Source of the DNA: Anaerolineae bacterium
Lineage (GTDB): Bacteria; Chloroflexota; Anaerolineae; J102
DNA length: 37,764 nt
Assembly: GCA_011371305.1 (NCBI GenBank)
Contig: DRQW01000165.1
Location: forward strand, 1-37,764
Direction: 5' to 3'
In this document: one piece after another, positions 7,688-16,544 of the stretch
How the letters are laid out: every line of letters begins with the position of its first letter
Numbering within the stretch: position 1 is the first letter of the stretch
The notes under the pieces: generated by a model
What the model saw: the letters and a program-made list of their open reading frames with translations, nothing else
What the model was told of the DNA's origin: nothing
Database searches by the model: none
Position numbers and translations under genes: made by a program

Positions 7688-8653
7688 ATGACCGTTTCTA
7701 CCGCCAAACCAACCAGGGGCAAAAAACGCAAACGCGCCAAGGGTGTGGGGACGGGCGCACCACCTTGGGAGATCATCGCGCTGTTCATCCTGCCAGCCTT
7801 TTTGCTTTACACCATCTTCATGATCTGGCCCTTGTTCCAGTCCTTGTATTTTAGTTTCTTCGAGTTCAAGGGCCTGGCGCGTGGTGGGTTCGTAGGATTG
7901 CGCAATTTTCATGAATTATTTACCCGGTACCCCTTGAATGAGCAGCTTCCCAGGGCGTTTTGGCACAATGTGTATTTCTTTATTGGGACCATGCTCATTC
8001 AGAATACCATGGGGCTGCTATTTGCCAAGCTGCTCTATGCCTCTCGCTTTGGCAAACGCTTCTTCCAGACGGTGTTTACCCTCCCATATCTCATCAGCGC
8101 CCTGGTGGTGGGCTATCTGTGGAGCTTGATGTTGAATCCGTTGTTTGGCCCGGTGAACCAAATTCTGCGGGCCATCGGGTTGGAATCGCTGGCCAGGCCC
8201 TGGTTGGGTGATCCGGCCACCGCTTTGCCCGCGATCATTTTGGTCAACGCTTGGCAATGGGTCGGTTTCCCTATGCTGCTTTTCTCGGCCGGGCTGGCCA
8301 ATATCAGTAATGAGCTGCGCGAAGCAGCCCATATCGACGGCGCTACCAGTTGGAAACTGTTTCGACACATCGAACTGCCCTTGCTTCTGCCCGTCATCGG
8401 CATCGTCACCGTGCTTACTTTCATCGGCAATTTCAACGTCTTCGGCATTGTGTGGGCCATGGGTGGGGTCAATGGTGAACCAGCCGGGGCCACGGACGTG
8501 CTGGGATTGGTGTTTTATCGGACAGCCTTTCGCGGGGGCGTGGATGCGTTCGGTCTGGCCTCCGCCCTGGCTGTGCTCATGTTCATTTTCATCTTCGGCG
8601 TCTCCATGTTGATGCTGCGTTACTTCCGCCACATGGAGGAAAACCTGACATGA
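7688..8653 (+). CDS. Sugar ABC transporter permease, MalF/UgpA type
   Basis: This 321-residue permease has a basic N-terminal tail (KPTRGKKRKRAKG) and a first membrane helix near residues 32-55. Five more helices carry the binding-protein-dependent transport domain (about 95-310). The EAA loop that docks the ATPase reads EAAHIDGATSWKLFRHIELP near residue 215. It forms a heterodimer with the next gene product. No ATPase gene of this transporter lies in the window, so a shared MsmK/UgpC-type ATPase elsewhere probably powers it. The gene follows a 238-base gap that holds the stem-loop at 7477. The start ATG has only a weak ribosome site (ACGAGG). Confidence 0.92.
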   Translation: MTVSTAKPTRGKKRKRAKGVGTGAPPWEIIALFILPAFLLYTIFMIWPLFQSLYFSFFEFKGLARGGFVGLRNFHELFTRYPLNEQLPRAFWHNVYFFIGTMLIQNTMGLLFAKLLYASRFGKRFFQTVFTLPYLISALVVGYLWSLMLNPLFGPVNQILRAIGLESLARPWLGDPATALPAIILVNAWQWVGFPMLLFSAGLANISNELREAAHIDGATSWKLFRHIELPLLLPVIGIVTVLTFIGNFNVFGIVWAMGGVNGEPAGATDVLGLVFYRTAFRGGVDAFGLASALAVLMFIFIFGVSMLMLRYFRHMEENLT

Positions 8654-9498
8654 GCCAACACATCCACCCTTCCTCCCGCCGTATCAATCTGGCCTCGATT
8701 GGAGCCAACGTACTCTTATGGGGCTATGCGGCCATTGTCATCTTACCCTTGTTATTGGTGGTGAGCAACGCCCTACGGCCCACGCGCGAAATCTTCAAGA
8801 ACCCCGTAGGGCTGCCCACGTCGCCCAGCTTCGAAAGTTTCGTCAAAGCGTGGGAAGAAGCCAGCTTCAACATTTATTTCTTCAACTCCTTGCTGATCAC
8901 CGTTGCTTCCGTGCTCTTGGCCACCGCGGTCTCGGCCCTGGCGGGCTACATGCTCGGGCGTTATAAATTCCGAGGAAGCATGTTACTGACCGCCTATTTT
9001 TTGGCTGGGCTCATGCTTCCCTTTCGACTGGCCATCGTGCCCCTGTTCCTTTTGCTCAACGATATGGGGCTCATCGACAATCGTCTGGGCCTGATCCTGG
9101 TCTATGCGGCCACAGGCATTCCCTTTTCCATCTTCATCCTCTCCTCTTTCTTCCGGCAACTGCCCAAAGAATTGAGTGAGGCCGCGCGTATCGATGGCGC
9201 GGGCGAATTCACCATCTTTGGTCGTATCATGCTGCCACTGGTGCGCCCCGCCCTGGCCACCGTTATTGTCTTTCAGTTTGTCCCTTTGTGGAACGACTTC
9301 TTCTTCCCCTTGGTTCTGCTTCGTTCCACCGACAAGTGGACGCTGCCTGTGGGCATGACCCGTTTCTTTGGTGAATTTCAGGCCGATTGGTCCACCCTCT
9401 TCGCTGGGCTTATCATCACCACCCTGCCCTTGATTATCATTTTCCTCCTGGCCACCAAACAAATCATTGCTGGGTTAACCGCAGGCATCGGCAAATAA
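8650..9498 (+). CDS. Sugar ABC transporter permease, MalG/UgpE type
   Basis: This 282-residue inner-membrane permease has six hydrophobic segments and an EAA loop, EAARIDGAGEFTIFGRIMLP, near residue 178. Its ATG overlaps the stop codon of the preceding permease (ATGA), so the two are translationally coupled and made in equal amounts. With the lipoprotein at 6079 they make up a carbohydrate-uptake (CUT1) transporter. The neighbours AmiE and MurK-MurQ suggest MurNAc or a MurNAc-peptide as cargo. Confidence 0.92.
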   Translation: MSQHIHPSSRRINLASIGANVLLWGYAAIVILPLLLVVSNALRPTREIFKNPVGLPTSPSFESFVKAWEEASFNIYFFNSLLITVASVLLATAVSALAGYMLGRYKFRGSMLLTAYFLAGLMLPFRLAIVPLFLLLNDMGLIDNRLGLILVYAATGIPFSIFILSSFFRQLPKELSEAARIDGAGEFTIFGRIMLPLVRPALATVIVFQFVPLWNDFFFPLVLLRSTDKWTLPVGMTRFFGEFQADWSTLFAGLIITTLPLIIIFLLATKQIIAGLTAGIGK

Positions 9499-9503
9499 TT
9501 AGG

Positions 9504-10724
9504 ATGCGTTCGCTGACCGACCCTTCCCTCGCGCCGCCGACCTGGCGCGCCATCGACGCCATCATGAAACAAGGGTTGGCGTCTGTGTTTCCGGCTGGCG
9601 TGTTGCTCATCCAGCAACACGGGCAAACTCGTTTCCATCAAAGCTATGGCTGGATCGAGCCGGAAGAAAAGCGCTGGCCTGTTCGCCTCGATACCCTCTT
9701 CGACCTGGCTTCTCTGACCAAACTCTTCACCGCCACCGCGTTGCTTACCCTGGTGAATGCGGGGAAAATCGGCCTGGACACACCCGTCTCCCAGGTCATC
9801 CCCGAATTCCGCGGCGTGCATCCCCTGCGCTCGGGGATCGACCCCCATACCAAACGGGTGCTTCCTCCCGATCCTCGCTGGAAGGGGAAGGCCACTCGTC
9901 TGGAACACATCACCTTTCGCCATTTGCTCACCCACACCTCGGGCCTCGCGGCCTGGGATGACATGTGTATTTCTGTGAACCAAACCGGGGTGATCTATCC
10001 GCACCAAGTGGATGCTGCCACGCGCCAGCGACGCTTGAACGTGTTGCTATACACACCCCGCGTGGTCACCCCGCCCGGAACACAGTGCCTTTACAGCGAC
10101 TTGGGTTTCATCCTGTTGGGCGAGGCCTTGGAACGACTCACGGCGGAACCTTTGCAAAAATACCTGCTGCGCCATGTGCTGACCCCCTTGGGGATGACCC
10201 ATGTCACCTTTAATCCTTTGGCGCATGGCGTTCCTCGCGAAACCATTGCTCCAACCGAACGCTGTCCCTGGCGTCAACGTCGGCTTTGGGGCGAAGTCCA
10301 TGATGAAAACGCGGCGTGTTTGGGGGGCGTGGCAGGCCATGCCGGGCTTTTTGGCACGGCCAGCGACGTGGCGAAGCTAGGAGAATGCTATCGCACAGGA
10401 GGTGGTGGCTTACTTTCACCCGCCTTGGCGCAAGAAGCGATTTCAGAGCAGGTAGCCACTTCGGGCGTGCGGCGGGGCCTGGGCTGGCAACTGATGACGA
10501 ATGATGGGAGTCCGGTGGGAAGAGGGTTTGGCCCGGACAGTTTTGGGCATACGGGCTTTACTGGCGTCTCCCTCTGGGTCGATCCGGCGCGCGCACTCAC
10601 GGTCGTGTTGTTAACAAACCGTGTCTATCACGGTCGTGCGCCTGAACCTATCGCTCAATTCCGCCTCCGCCTGCATCAGGCTATCCTCCAGGCGGTGGAC
10701 ACGCAATTGGAGCCTGTGCCATGA
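9504..10724 (+). CDS. amiE: AmiE/YbbE-like serine hydrolase (class C beta-lactamase fold)
   Basis: This 406-residue protein has the penicilloyl serine hydrolase motifs: Ser70-Leu-Thr-Lys73 (SxxK), Tyr197-Ser-Asp199 in the YxN position, and His349-Thr-Gly351 in place of KTG. The block VHDENAACLGGVAGHAGLF (265-283) is typical of the YbbE group. Bacillus subtilis AmiE (YbbE), encoded beside murQ, murP and nagZ, removes peptides from MurNAc. This gene sits one codon after the permease and overlaps the kinase-etherase gene, which supports the same role. Unlike the secreted Bacillus enzyme it shows no signal peptide, so it would act in the cytoplasm on imported MurNAc-peptide. I chose the ATG at 9504 over the open frame extending 39 codons upstream, since that stretch overlaps the permease gene. 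Another esterase or D-peptidase activity cannot be excluded. Confidence 0.82.
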   Translation: MRSLTDPSLAPPTWRAIDAIMKQGLASVFPAGVLLIQQHGQTRFHQSYGWIEPEEKRWPVRLDTLFDLASLTKLFTATALLTLVNAGKIGLDTPVSQVIPEFRGVHPLRSGIDPHTKRVLPPDPRWKGKATRLEHITFRHLLTHTSGLAAWDDMCISVNQTGVIYPHQVDAATRQRRLNVLLYTPRVVTPPGTQCLYSDLGFILLGEALERLTAEPLQKYLLRHVLTPLGMTHVTFNPLAHGVPRETIAPTERCPWRQRRLWGEVHDENAACLGGVAGHAGLFGTASDVAKLGECYRTGGGGLLSPALAQEAISEQVATSGVRRGLGWQLMTNDGSPVGRGFGPDSFGHTGFTGVSLWVDPARALTVVLLTNRVYHGRAPEPIAQFRLRLHQAILQAVDTQLEPVP

Positions 10725-12580
10725 GTGGATTTGTCATCGGCGTGGATGGTGGCGGCAGCAAAACTGAAGCCGTGCTTCTGGATTGGGAGGGCCGAGAGCT
10801 GGGCCGGGGCCGGGGTGGGTCATCCAATTGGCATCTGGTGGGACGGGACGCAGCGCGAGACGTGTTGGCAGCGGTGATGGCCGAGGCCGCGACCGCGGCT
10901 GGGGTGGATTTGGCCCGGGTGCAGGCTGTCACTTGGGCGCTGGCTGGTGCAGGCCGGCCCGCCGAAGCGGATGCGTTGCGTTCTGTGCAGGCTGAATTGT
11001 TGCCCCATGCAGTCGGTCAGGTAGTGACCGACGCCCTGGCCGCGTTGGTGGGAGGTGTGGGGGCCCGCTTCGGTGTCGTCGCTATCTCGGGGACGGGGAT
11101 GATGGTGTATGGTGAAAATGGCCCGGACATCCAAGCTCGTGCGGGCGGCTGGGGTCACTTACTGGATGAAGGTAGTGGTTATGCCATCGCGATGCACGCG
11201 CTGCGGGCTATTGCACGCGTCCACGACCACGTCGACGCCCTGCCAACCCAACTGACTCAATCGCTTTTGGCGGCCCTTGGCCTTCATGCACCCCAACAGC
11301 TTATCCCCTGGTTGTATGCGCCTGAGCGTCGGCCCGCGCACGTGGCGGCCCTGGCACCGCTGGTATTGGATGCTGCGGAAGCAGGTGATCTTTTGGCCAT
11401 GGAGGGAATGTTGCGCGCGGCAGACGCCTTGGCCGCGGGCGTCGATGCTGTGGCCCGGCAATTGGCCTTGAAAACCCCCTTCCCCCTGGTGTTATCAGGC
11501 GGCCTGCTGACCGGGAATGCTTTTTATCGCGCGGTGGTCGCACAATCCATCCGTACACGCGTACCCGCGGCTCGCCCCATGCTTCCGCAGGCAGATGCGG
11601 CCACAGGCGCAGCGCTGTTGGCCCTGGCGATGTTGGGACGCACCTTACCTCCTCGTGTGTTACCATCGTCGGACGGGGATGGTGTATGGGCTTCGGAACA
11701 GCCGAATGTTTTGACCCACGAGCTGGATAGGCGTTCCGCGTTGGAACTGGCGGGGTTGATGCATCTGGAGGATGGTCGGGCCGTGGCTTCGATGCGTCCC
11801 GTTTTGCCTCAAATCGCCACGGCTATCGATGCCATCGCCGCGCGCATGAAGCAGGGCGGACGGTTGATCTACGTGGGGGCGGGGACGTCGGGCCGATTGG
11901 GTGTGTTAGACGCATCGGAATGCCCGCCCACCTTCAACACGGCCCCTGGCCAGGTGGTGGGCATCATCGCCGGAGGACCGAAGGCCCTGACTGAGGCAGT
12001 CGAAGAAGCCGAGGATGATCCCAACGCAGGGGCCCAGGACATCCAGGCATTGGATGTGGGGCCGTTGGATAGTGTGGTGGGCATTGCTGCCAGCGGACGT
12101 ACGCCCTATGTGGTCGGAGCATTGACTGAGGCCCGGCGGCGAGGCGCGTTGACCCTCGCGCTCATCTGCAACCTACCCGCACCCCTGGCCCAGATCGCGG
12201 AACACGTCATCGCTCCCTTGGTTGGCCCCGAAGTGATCGCCGGTTCGACCCGGCTCAAAGCGGGCACCGTGCAGAAACTTGCACTAAATATGCTCAGCAC
12301 GGGCGTCATGGTGCAGCTGGGGAAGACGTATGGGAATTTGATGGTGGACCTGCGGCAGCAAAACGTGAAATTACAACGCCGGGCGCGGCGCATCGTGGCT
12401 CAGGCATGCCAGATCACTGAGGAAGAAGCCGCACAGGTTTTGGCCCAAAGCCGGGGGGATGTGAAAGTGGCTATCGTCAGCTATCTGCTGGGGATCGATC
12501 CTGAAGCCGCGCGTCGCCGCTTGCAGCAGGCTGAAGGGTATGTGCGCAAGGCATTGTTGTCCCGAGATGCAAGCGAATGA
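10721..12580 (+). CDS. murQ: Bifunctional MurNAc kinase (BadF type) / MurNAc-6-phosphate etherase MurQ
   Basis: This 619-residue protein joins two complete enzymes. Residues 1-310 form a BadF/BadG/NagK-type sugar kinase: phosphate-loop GVDGGGSKTEAVLLD (7-21), second phosphate motif ISGTGMMVYG (122-131), and adenosine motif VLSGGLLTGN (257-266). Residues 325-615 form MurQ: SIS sugar-binding segment VGAGTSGRLG (385-394), catalytic DASE with Glu400, and the signature EVIAGSTRLKAGTVQK (504-519). The kinase would make MurNAc-6-P. MurQ then cleaves the lactyl ether to N-acetylglucosamine-6-P and D-lactate. Fusion lets one chain do both steps. The two domains are separated by a short linker near residues 311-325. 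ATG overlaps the amiE stop (ATGA). NagA and NagB, needed next, are not in the window. Confidence 0.93.
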   Translation: MSGFVIGVDGGGSKTEAVLLDWEGRELGRGRGGSSNWHLVGRDAARDVLAAVMAEAATAAGVDLARVQAVTWALAGAGRPAEADALRSVQAELLPHAVGQVVTDALAALVGGVGARFGVVAISGTGMMVYGENGPDIQARAGGWGHLLDEGSGYAIAMHALRAIARVHDHVDALPTQLTQSLLAALGLHAPQQLIPWLYAPERRPAHVAALAPLVLDAAEAGDLLAMEGMLRAADALAAGVDAVARQLALKTPFPLVLSGGLLTGNAFYRAVVAQSIRTRVPAARPMLPQADAATGAALLALAMLGRTLPPRVLPSSDGDGVWASEQPNVLTHELDRRSALELAGLMHLEDGRAVASMRPVLPQIATAIDAIAARMKQGGRLIYVGAGTSGRLGVLDASECPPTFNTAPGQVVGIIAGGPKALTEAVEEAEDDPNAGAQDIQALDVGPLDSVVGIAASGRTPYVVGALTEARRRGALTLALICNLPAPLAQIAEHVIAPLVGPEVIAGSTRLKAGTVQKLALNMLSTGVMVQLGKTYGNLMVDLRQQNVKLQRRARRIVAQACQITEEEAAQVLAQSRGDVKVAIVSYLLGIDPEAARRRLQQAEGYVRKALLSRDASE

Positions 12581-12631
12581 CTTTTTGTCTTAATGAATGA
12601 TGAGCACACGCATACTGTCAGAATCTGGAAT

Positions 12632-12660
12632 TTGACCATTTCCTGGGATGCTTTTATACT
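12632..12660 (+). promoter_or_regulatory. Promoter of the cobalamin riboswitch operon
   Basis: TTGACC (12632-12637), 17 bases, TATACT (12655-12660). Transcription would begin near 12667, immediately before the riboswitch aptamer, which fits well. Confidence 0.75.
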
Positions 12661-12666
12661 TCCACC

Positions 12667-12830
12667 ACAATTGCAGATATCTTCGCCCCGTTGTGGGCGA
12701 CCGGGGGAAGTCCGGTGAAAATCCGGCGCTGTCCCGCAACTGTGAGAGCTTCGGCTCAAGCCAGATCGCCCGGCACAGGCGCAGCTTTCTGCGAGGCACA
12801 GAGGCTGCGAACGTTTCCTTTGCCCGACAT
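12667..12830 (+). promoter_or_regulatory. Cobalamin (B12) riboswitch aptamer
   Basis: The conserved core is clear: GGGGGAAGTCCGGTGAAAAT at 12703-12722, CCGGCGCTGTCCCGCAACTG at 12723-12742, and the B12 box AAGCCAGATCGCCCGGC at 12758-12774. The aptamer senses adenosylcobalamin. It lies between a strong promoter and an intrinsic terminator upstream of cobT, so high cobalamin should end transcription early. The outer limits of the aptamer are approximate. Confidence 0.95.
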
Positions 12831-12859
12831 CCCCCCTGAAAACCAGGGGGGTTCTTTTT
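12831..12859 (+). terminator. Intrinsic terminator of the cobalamin riboswitch
   Basis: CCCCCCTG (12831-12838) pairs with CAGGGGGG (12844-12851) over a 5-base loop and is followed by TTCTTTTT (12852-12859). It is the expression platform of the riboswitch, 57 bases before the cobT start. Confidence 0.9.
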
Positions 12860-12916
12860 GTCTCAAAACCGCGTTGGCATTCATCATGACATAAATCGTT
12901 CCATAAGGAAGTTCCC

Positions 12917-13972
12917 ATGACACTGACAGAAATCATCGCGCAAATTCAACCGCTGGATGAATCGGCCATGCATCAGGCCCGCGCCCGCCAGGACCAACTC
13001 ACGAAACCCCAAGGCAGCTTGGGCCGTTTGGAAGCGCTGTCCATTCAGATCGCGGGCATAACAGCCAATCCGCGTCCTGTCATCCGCCACAAGGTGATCA
13101 TGGTCATGGCCGGGGATCACGGCGTGGTGGCCGAGGGCGTCAGTGCATTTCCCCAGGAAGTCACCCCGCAAATGGTGCTTAATTTCCTCCATGGCGGCGC
13201 GGCCATCAACGTGCTGGCCCGCCATGTAGGCGCGCGGGTTGTGGTCGTCGATATGGGCGTGGCCACGGACCTGCCCGCGCATCCCGGGTTGGTGAACAAG
13301 AAGATCGCCCATGGCACAGCCAACATGGTCCAGGGCCCGGCCATGCGCCGTGAACAGGCGGAGCAGGCCATCCTGGCCGGGGCCGAGGTGGTGGTTGAAG
13401 AAATAGCCAAAGGTCTGGACATACTGGCGACAGGTGACATGGGTATCGGTAATACGACGCCTTCGGCGGCCATTGCCGCCGCGCTGACGGGTCGCGATCC
13501 GGCCGAGATCGTAGGCCGGGGCACGGGCCTGGATGATGTTGGGGTGCAGCGTAAGATTCAGGTTGTGCGTCAGGCCCTGGCCGTGAATAAGCCTGATCCC
13601 AACGATGCACTGGACGTGCTGGCCAAGGTAGGCGGATTTGAGATCGCGGGTCTGGCCGGCGCGATGCTGGTCGCAGCCGCGCACCGCCGTCCCGTCATGG
13701 TGGATGGCTTCATCTCCACGGCCGCGGCCATGATTGCGGTAGGGCTCGCACCCGCGGTGCGGTCCTATCTCATTGCCAGCCATCATTCGCAAGAACAAGG
13801 CCACGGGATCATGTTGGACTGGTTGGGCCTGCACCCCCTCTTGGATCTGGATTTGCGTCTGGGTGAGGGCACGGGCGCAGCCCTGGGCATGTCCCTGGCC
13901 GAAGCTGCGTGCAAAATCCTGAATGAGATGGCCACTTTCGCCGAAGCCGCCGTGGCAGGAAAGCTGCTTTGA
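12917..13972 (+). CDS. cobT: Nicotinate-nucleotide:dimethylbenzimidazole phosphoribosyltransferase
   Basis: This 351-residue cytoplasmic enzyme makes alpha-ribazole-5'-phosphate from nicotinate mononucleotide and a lower-ligand base for the nucleotide loop of cobalamin. It has the family's usual length. Visible motifs are GDHGVVAEGVSAFPQEVT (about residues 64-81), GEMGIGNTT-like TGDMGIGNTTPSAA (about 173-186), and RLGEGTGAA with Glu317, the catalytic base at exactly the Salmonella numbering. AAGGAAG lies before the ATG. It is the first gene after the B12 riboswitch, so its expression should fall when cobalamin is plentiful. Confidence 0.97.
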   Translation: MTLTEIIAQIQPLDESAMHQARARQDQLTKPQGSLGRLEALSIQIAGITANPRPVIRHKVIMVMAGDHGVVAEGVSAFPQEVTPQMVLNFLHGGAAINVLARHVGARVVVVDMGVATDLPAHPGLVNKKIAHGTANMVQGPAMRREQAEQAILAGAEVVVEEIAKGLDILATGDMGIGNTTPSAAIAAALTGRDPAEIVGRGTGLDDVGVQRKIQVVRQALAVNKPDPNDALDVLAKVGGFEIAGLAGAMLVAAAHRRPVMVDGFISTAAAMIAVGLAPAVRSYLIASHHSQEQGHGIMLDWLGLHPLLDLDLRLGEGTGAALGMSLAEAACKILNEMATFAEAAVAGKLL

Positions 13973-14194
13973 CAATTGTACCTCGACGCTGATTACGAAA
14001 CGGTCATCAGCGTCCACGTTAGGCGAAGCGCTAACGGGCGTAAAACGTGATGCGTGAGACGTGAGGGGCTCATGCATCACCCATTGCGCATCACGAAATC
14101 GGCTGATGACCATATAGCCGCAAGTCATTCTCATCGGTAACGGCGAGTCAGCGCTCGTGTCGCCTGCCGACTATCTGAACACGGAAGACGCCTC
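13973..14194. repeat. Gap with heptamer word array between cobT and cobS
   Basis: Words CGTAAAA, CGTGATG, CGTGAGA, CGTGAGG run at 14039-14066. They are answered by CATTGCG and CATCACG at 14082-14095, which are complementary in type. The flanks carry a diverged form of the CATCGGTA...GGCGAG block (about 14132-14160), also found in the long repeats. A TTGACA overlaps the cobT stop codon (13969-13974) but has no good -10 at the right distance. The element interrupts an operon of otherwise tight spacing. Confidence 0.7.
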
Positions 14195-14923
14195 ATGCTC
14201 ACTTCCCTCCTCGCGGCCTTCCAGTTCCTCACCATTTTCCCCTTGCCCGCCCGATGGCAGCCTTCCTTGGCCGAGCTGGGCCGGGCCGTGGGATGGTTTC
14301 CCCTGGTGGGGCTTGTAGTGGGTGCGTTGCTGGCCGGAGCCAACTGGCTGTTGGGATTCTTCCTGCCGTCCGGGCTCAGTGCCGTCCTCATCCTGGCTCT
14401 CTGGATGCTCGCACATGGGGCCATCCATTTCGACGGTTTTCTTGATACCTGCGACGGCTTGTTCGGCGGAAAAACCCCCGACCAGCGGTTGACCATCATG
14501 CGCGACCACCGGGTGGGCGCGTTTGCTGTGGCCGGGGGAGGTCTGCTGTTATTGTTCAAATACAGCGCCCTTACCACATCGGCGGATCGCACCCTGGCTT
14601 TGTTTCTGGCTCCAATCCTGGGACGTTGGGGCATGGCCCTGGCCATCGTCCTCTTTCCCTACGCCCGGGAACAGGGCCTGGGGCGGGTCATGAAGGACCA
14701 CGCCCACTGGCCTCAGGCGGTTCTGAGTACCGCTATCACCCTTTTGGCGGTAGGGAGCCTGGGCGGGTGGTCAGGGGCAGTGGCGATGGTGGTTACATTG
14801 GTCATCCTCTCCCTGACAGCGGGCTTCATCCAAACGCGCATTCCCGGCCTGACCGGCGACAGCTACGGTGCCATCTGCGAAGTGATCGAAGCAGCCGCGT
14901 TGGCAACCTTTGTTTCGATTTGA
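14195..14923 (+). CDS. cobS: Adenosylcobinamide-GDP ribazoletransferase
   Basis: This 242-residue integral membrane enzyme joins adenosylcobinamide-GDP to alpha-ribazole (or its phosphate), the last assembly step of cobalamin. Several hydrophobic segments are visible, near residues 3-17, 32-56, 60-76, 108-125, 135-150 and 178-205. The metal-binding signature HFDGFLDTCDGLFGG with Asp80, Asp84 and Asp87, followed by IMRDHRVGAF, is diagnostic. Length agrees with the family (about 240-250). It lies between cobT, which makes its ribazole substrate, and cbiZ. A kinase/guanylyltransferase (CobU or CobY), needed to make the GDP substrate, is not in the window. Confidence 0.95.
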   Translation: MLTSLLAAFQFLTIFPLPARWQPSLAELGRAVGWFPLVGLVVGALLAGANWLLGFFLPSGLSAVLILALWMLAHGAIHFDGFLDTCDGLFGGKTPDQRLTIMRDHRVGAFAVAGGGLLLLFKYSALTTSADRTLALFLAPILGRWGMALAIVLFPYAREQGLGRVMKDHAHWPQAVLSTAITLLAVGSLGGWSGAVAMVVTLVILSLTAGFIQTRIPGLTGDSYGAICEVIEAAALATFVSI

Positions 14924-14959
14924 TCCCACCTCCTCTCCTCCCGTGAAGTTTAGCCGCCC

Positions 14960-15616
14960 ATGTCCGACCTGCTCCCTGGCCTCATGTTGACCCGCGATGA
15001 CCAGGCATTGATCGTACACAGCGATACGCCGATGTATATCCTTTCCTCCGCAGTTGTCGGAGGCGGATTCATCCACGCCCGGTTCATCCTCAATCGGCAC
15101 GTCTCCAAACACTACGATCATCCCGACCCCGCGAGGGACCTGCGCGCATTTGCCCATACCCGAGGCATCCGGGAACCTTTTGTGGGGCTGATGACCGCGG
15201 TTTATCTCCACCGAGCGCAGGTGATCACCCTGGCTGAGGATGATGTCCGCTTGAGTTTGGTCATGACAGCCGGTTTCAGCAACGTGACCGCCGCGGGCTT
15301 GAGCCCTCCCGTTCGAGAGCATGGCCCAACTCCTCCGGGGACCATCAACCTTATTTTGCTTATTCATGGCGAACTCACACCCGCGGCCATGGTCAATGCG
15401 GTCATCACCGCCACCGAAGCTAAGACGCATACGCTGCTCCAATGGCAGCTGCCATCGCCTGGCGGCCATCTCGCCACTGGCACGTCCACGGATGCGGTGG
15501 TGGTGGCCTGTACGGGGCAAGGGCCCCGGATGCCTTATGCGGGCCCGGCTACGCCCATCGGCCATCTGATCGCGCGGGCGGTGCGTCAAGCCCTTGTCAC
15601 CTCAGGACCATCTTAG
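14960..15616 (+). CDS. cbiZ: Adenosylcobinamide amidohydrolase
   Basis: This 218-residue enzyme cleaves the aminopropanol side chain of adenosylcobinamide to give adenosylcobyric acid. This is the archaeal-type salvage route, also found in some bacteria, where it can open cobamides with an unwanted lower ligand. The CbiZ pattern is clear: [11 protein letters not shown] near residue 95, [14 protein letters not shown] near 127, and [14 protein letters not shown] near 175. It lies 36 bases after cobS and is followed directly by cbiB, which rebuilds the bond that CbiZ cuts. The pair therefore forms a salvage and remodelling module. Confidence 0.93.
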   Translation: MSDLLPGLMLTRDDQALIVHSDTPMYILSSAVVGGGFIHARFILNRHVSKHYDHPDPARDLRAFAHTRGIREPFVGLMTAVYLHRAQVITLAEDDVRLSLVMTAGFSNVTAAGLSPPVREHGPTPPGTINLILLIHGELTPAAMVNAVITATEAKTHTLLQWQLPSPGGHLATGTSTDAVVVACTGQGPRMPYAGPATPIGHLIARAVRQALVTSGPS

Positions 15617-15647
15617 TTGTCAGGGATCGGCTTATCATGCTTTCCTC

Positions 15648-16544
15648 ATGCTAAAGCGTATCACGGTCATTCTCCTCGCCCTTTTATTAGATCAGTTCCT
15701 TGGCGATCCCCCGAACCGCTGGCATCCAGTCGCCTGGATGGGGCGCGGCATTGCCTGGAGTCAACGGCACGCGCCGGGGGGAGGGGAAGCCCCTGCCCGG
15801 CAGCTAGCCTATGGCGGGGCCATCGTTCTGGTGGGGGTTTCCCTGGCCGCGACCGCGGGGGTGCTCCTGGCCAGGCTCGCCCGTTCCCTGGCCTGGCCGG
15901 GCATCGTAGTGGAAGCCCTGGCTTTGAAAGCCACGTTTTCCCTGCGTGGCCTGATTCGGGCTGCGCGTCAGGTGGAAACCGCGCTTCTGGCTCATGATCT
16001 ACCCTCGGCCCGGCGCTGGCTGAGCTGGCATCTGGTTAGCCGAAGCACCGAGGAGTTGGATGCATCCCAAGTCGCCGCGGCTACCATCGAATCCGTGGCC
16101 GAAAACCTTTCCGATGGCGTGCTTGCGCCCCTGACCTGGTATACTATCGGGGGATTGCCCGCGGCCTGGGCTTACCGATTCCTCAACACCGCCGATGCCA
16201 TGCTTGGATACCGAGATCCCGCCCGGGAGTGGCTAGGCAAAATCCCTGCCCGTGCTGATGATCTGGCTAACCTCTTGCCCGCGCGCCTGACGGCACTGTT
16301 CATCATCCTGGCCGCACCCCTGGCCGGGGGCAACGTGTGTCGGGCATGGCGGATATGGCGGCGAGACGCGAGGAAGACCACAAGCCCCAATGCAGGCCAT
16401 CCCATGAGCGCGATGGCGGGCGCCCTGGGCGTGCGGCTGGAAAAGTCAGGCCATTATGTGCTGGGCGATGAGTTGGCGGCGCCCATCCCTAGCGACATCG
16501 AACGAGCCATTCATCTTGTCCACCTCGGTCTTCCTTACCCCTGA
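15648..16544 (+). CDS. cbiB: Adenosylcobinamide-phosphate synthase
   Basis: This membrane enzyme (298 residues from the ATG at 15648) attaches aminopropanol or its phosphate to adenosylcobyric acid. Family motifs are [21 protein letters not shown] (about residues 8-28), [18 protein letters not shown] near 148, [13 protein letters not shown]-like [13 protein letters not shown] near 178, and [20 protein letters not shown] near 246. Several hydrophobic helices are present. An upstream in-frame TTG (15594) would overlap cbiZ; the ATG is preferred because the protein then begins with the conserved hydrophobic segment, although no good ribosome site precedes it. The product feeds the missing CobU/CobY step and then CobS. 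Confidence 0.93.
   Translation: MLKRITVILLALLLDQFLGDPPNRWHPVAWMGRGIAWSQRHAPGGGEAPARQLAYGGAIVLVGVSLAATAGVLLARLARSLAWPGIVVEALALKATFSLRGLIRAARQVETALLAHDLPSARRWLSWHLVSRSTEELDASQVAAATIESVAENLSDGVLAPLTWYTIGGLPAAWAYRFLNTADAMLGYRDPAREWLGKIPARADDLANLLPARLTALFIILAAPLAGGNVCRAWRIWRRDARKTTSPNAGHPMSAMAGALGVRLEKSGHYVLGDELAAPIPSDIERAIHLVHLGLPYP

Noticed and set aside
13969-13997. Promoter for cobS from TTGACA at the cobT stop codon
   Set aside because: No acceptable -10 hexamer exists at 16-18 bases; GATTAC and ATTACG are poor.
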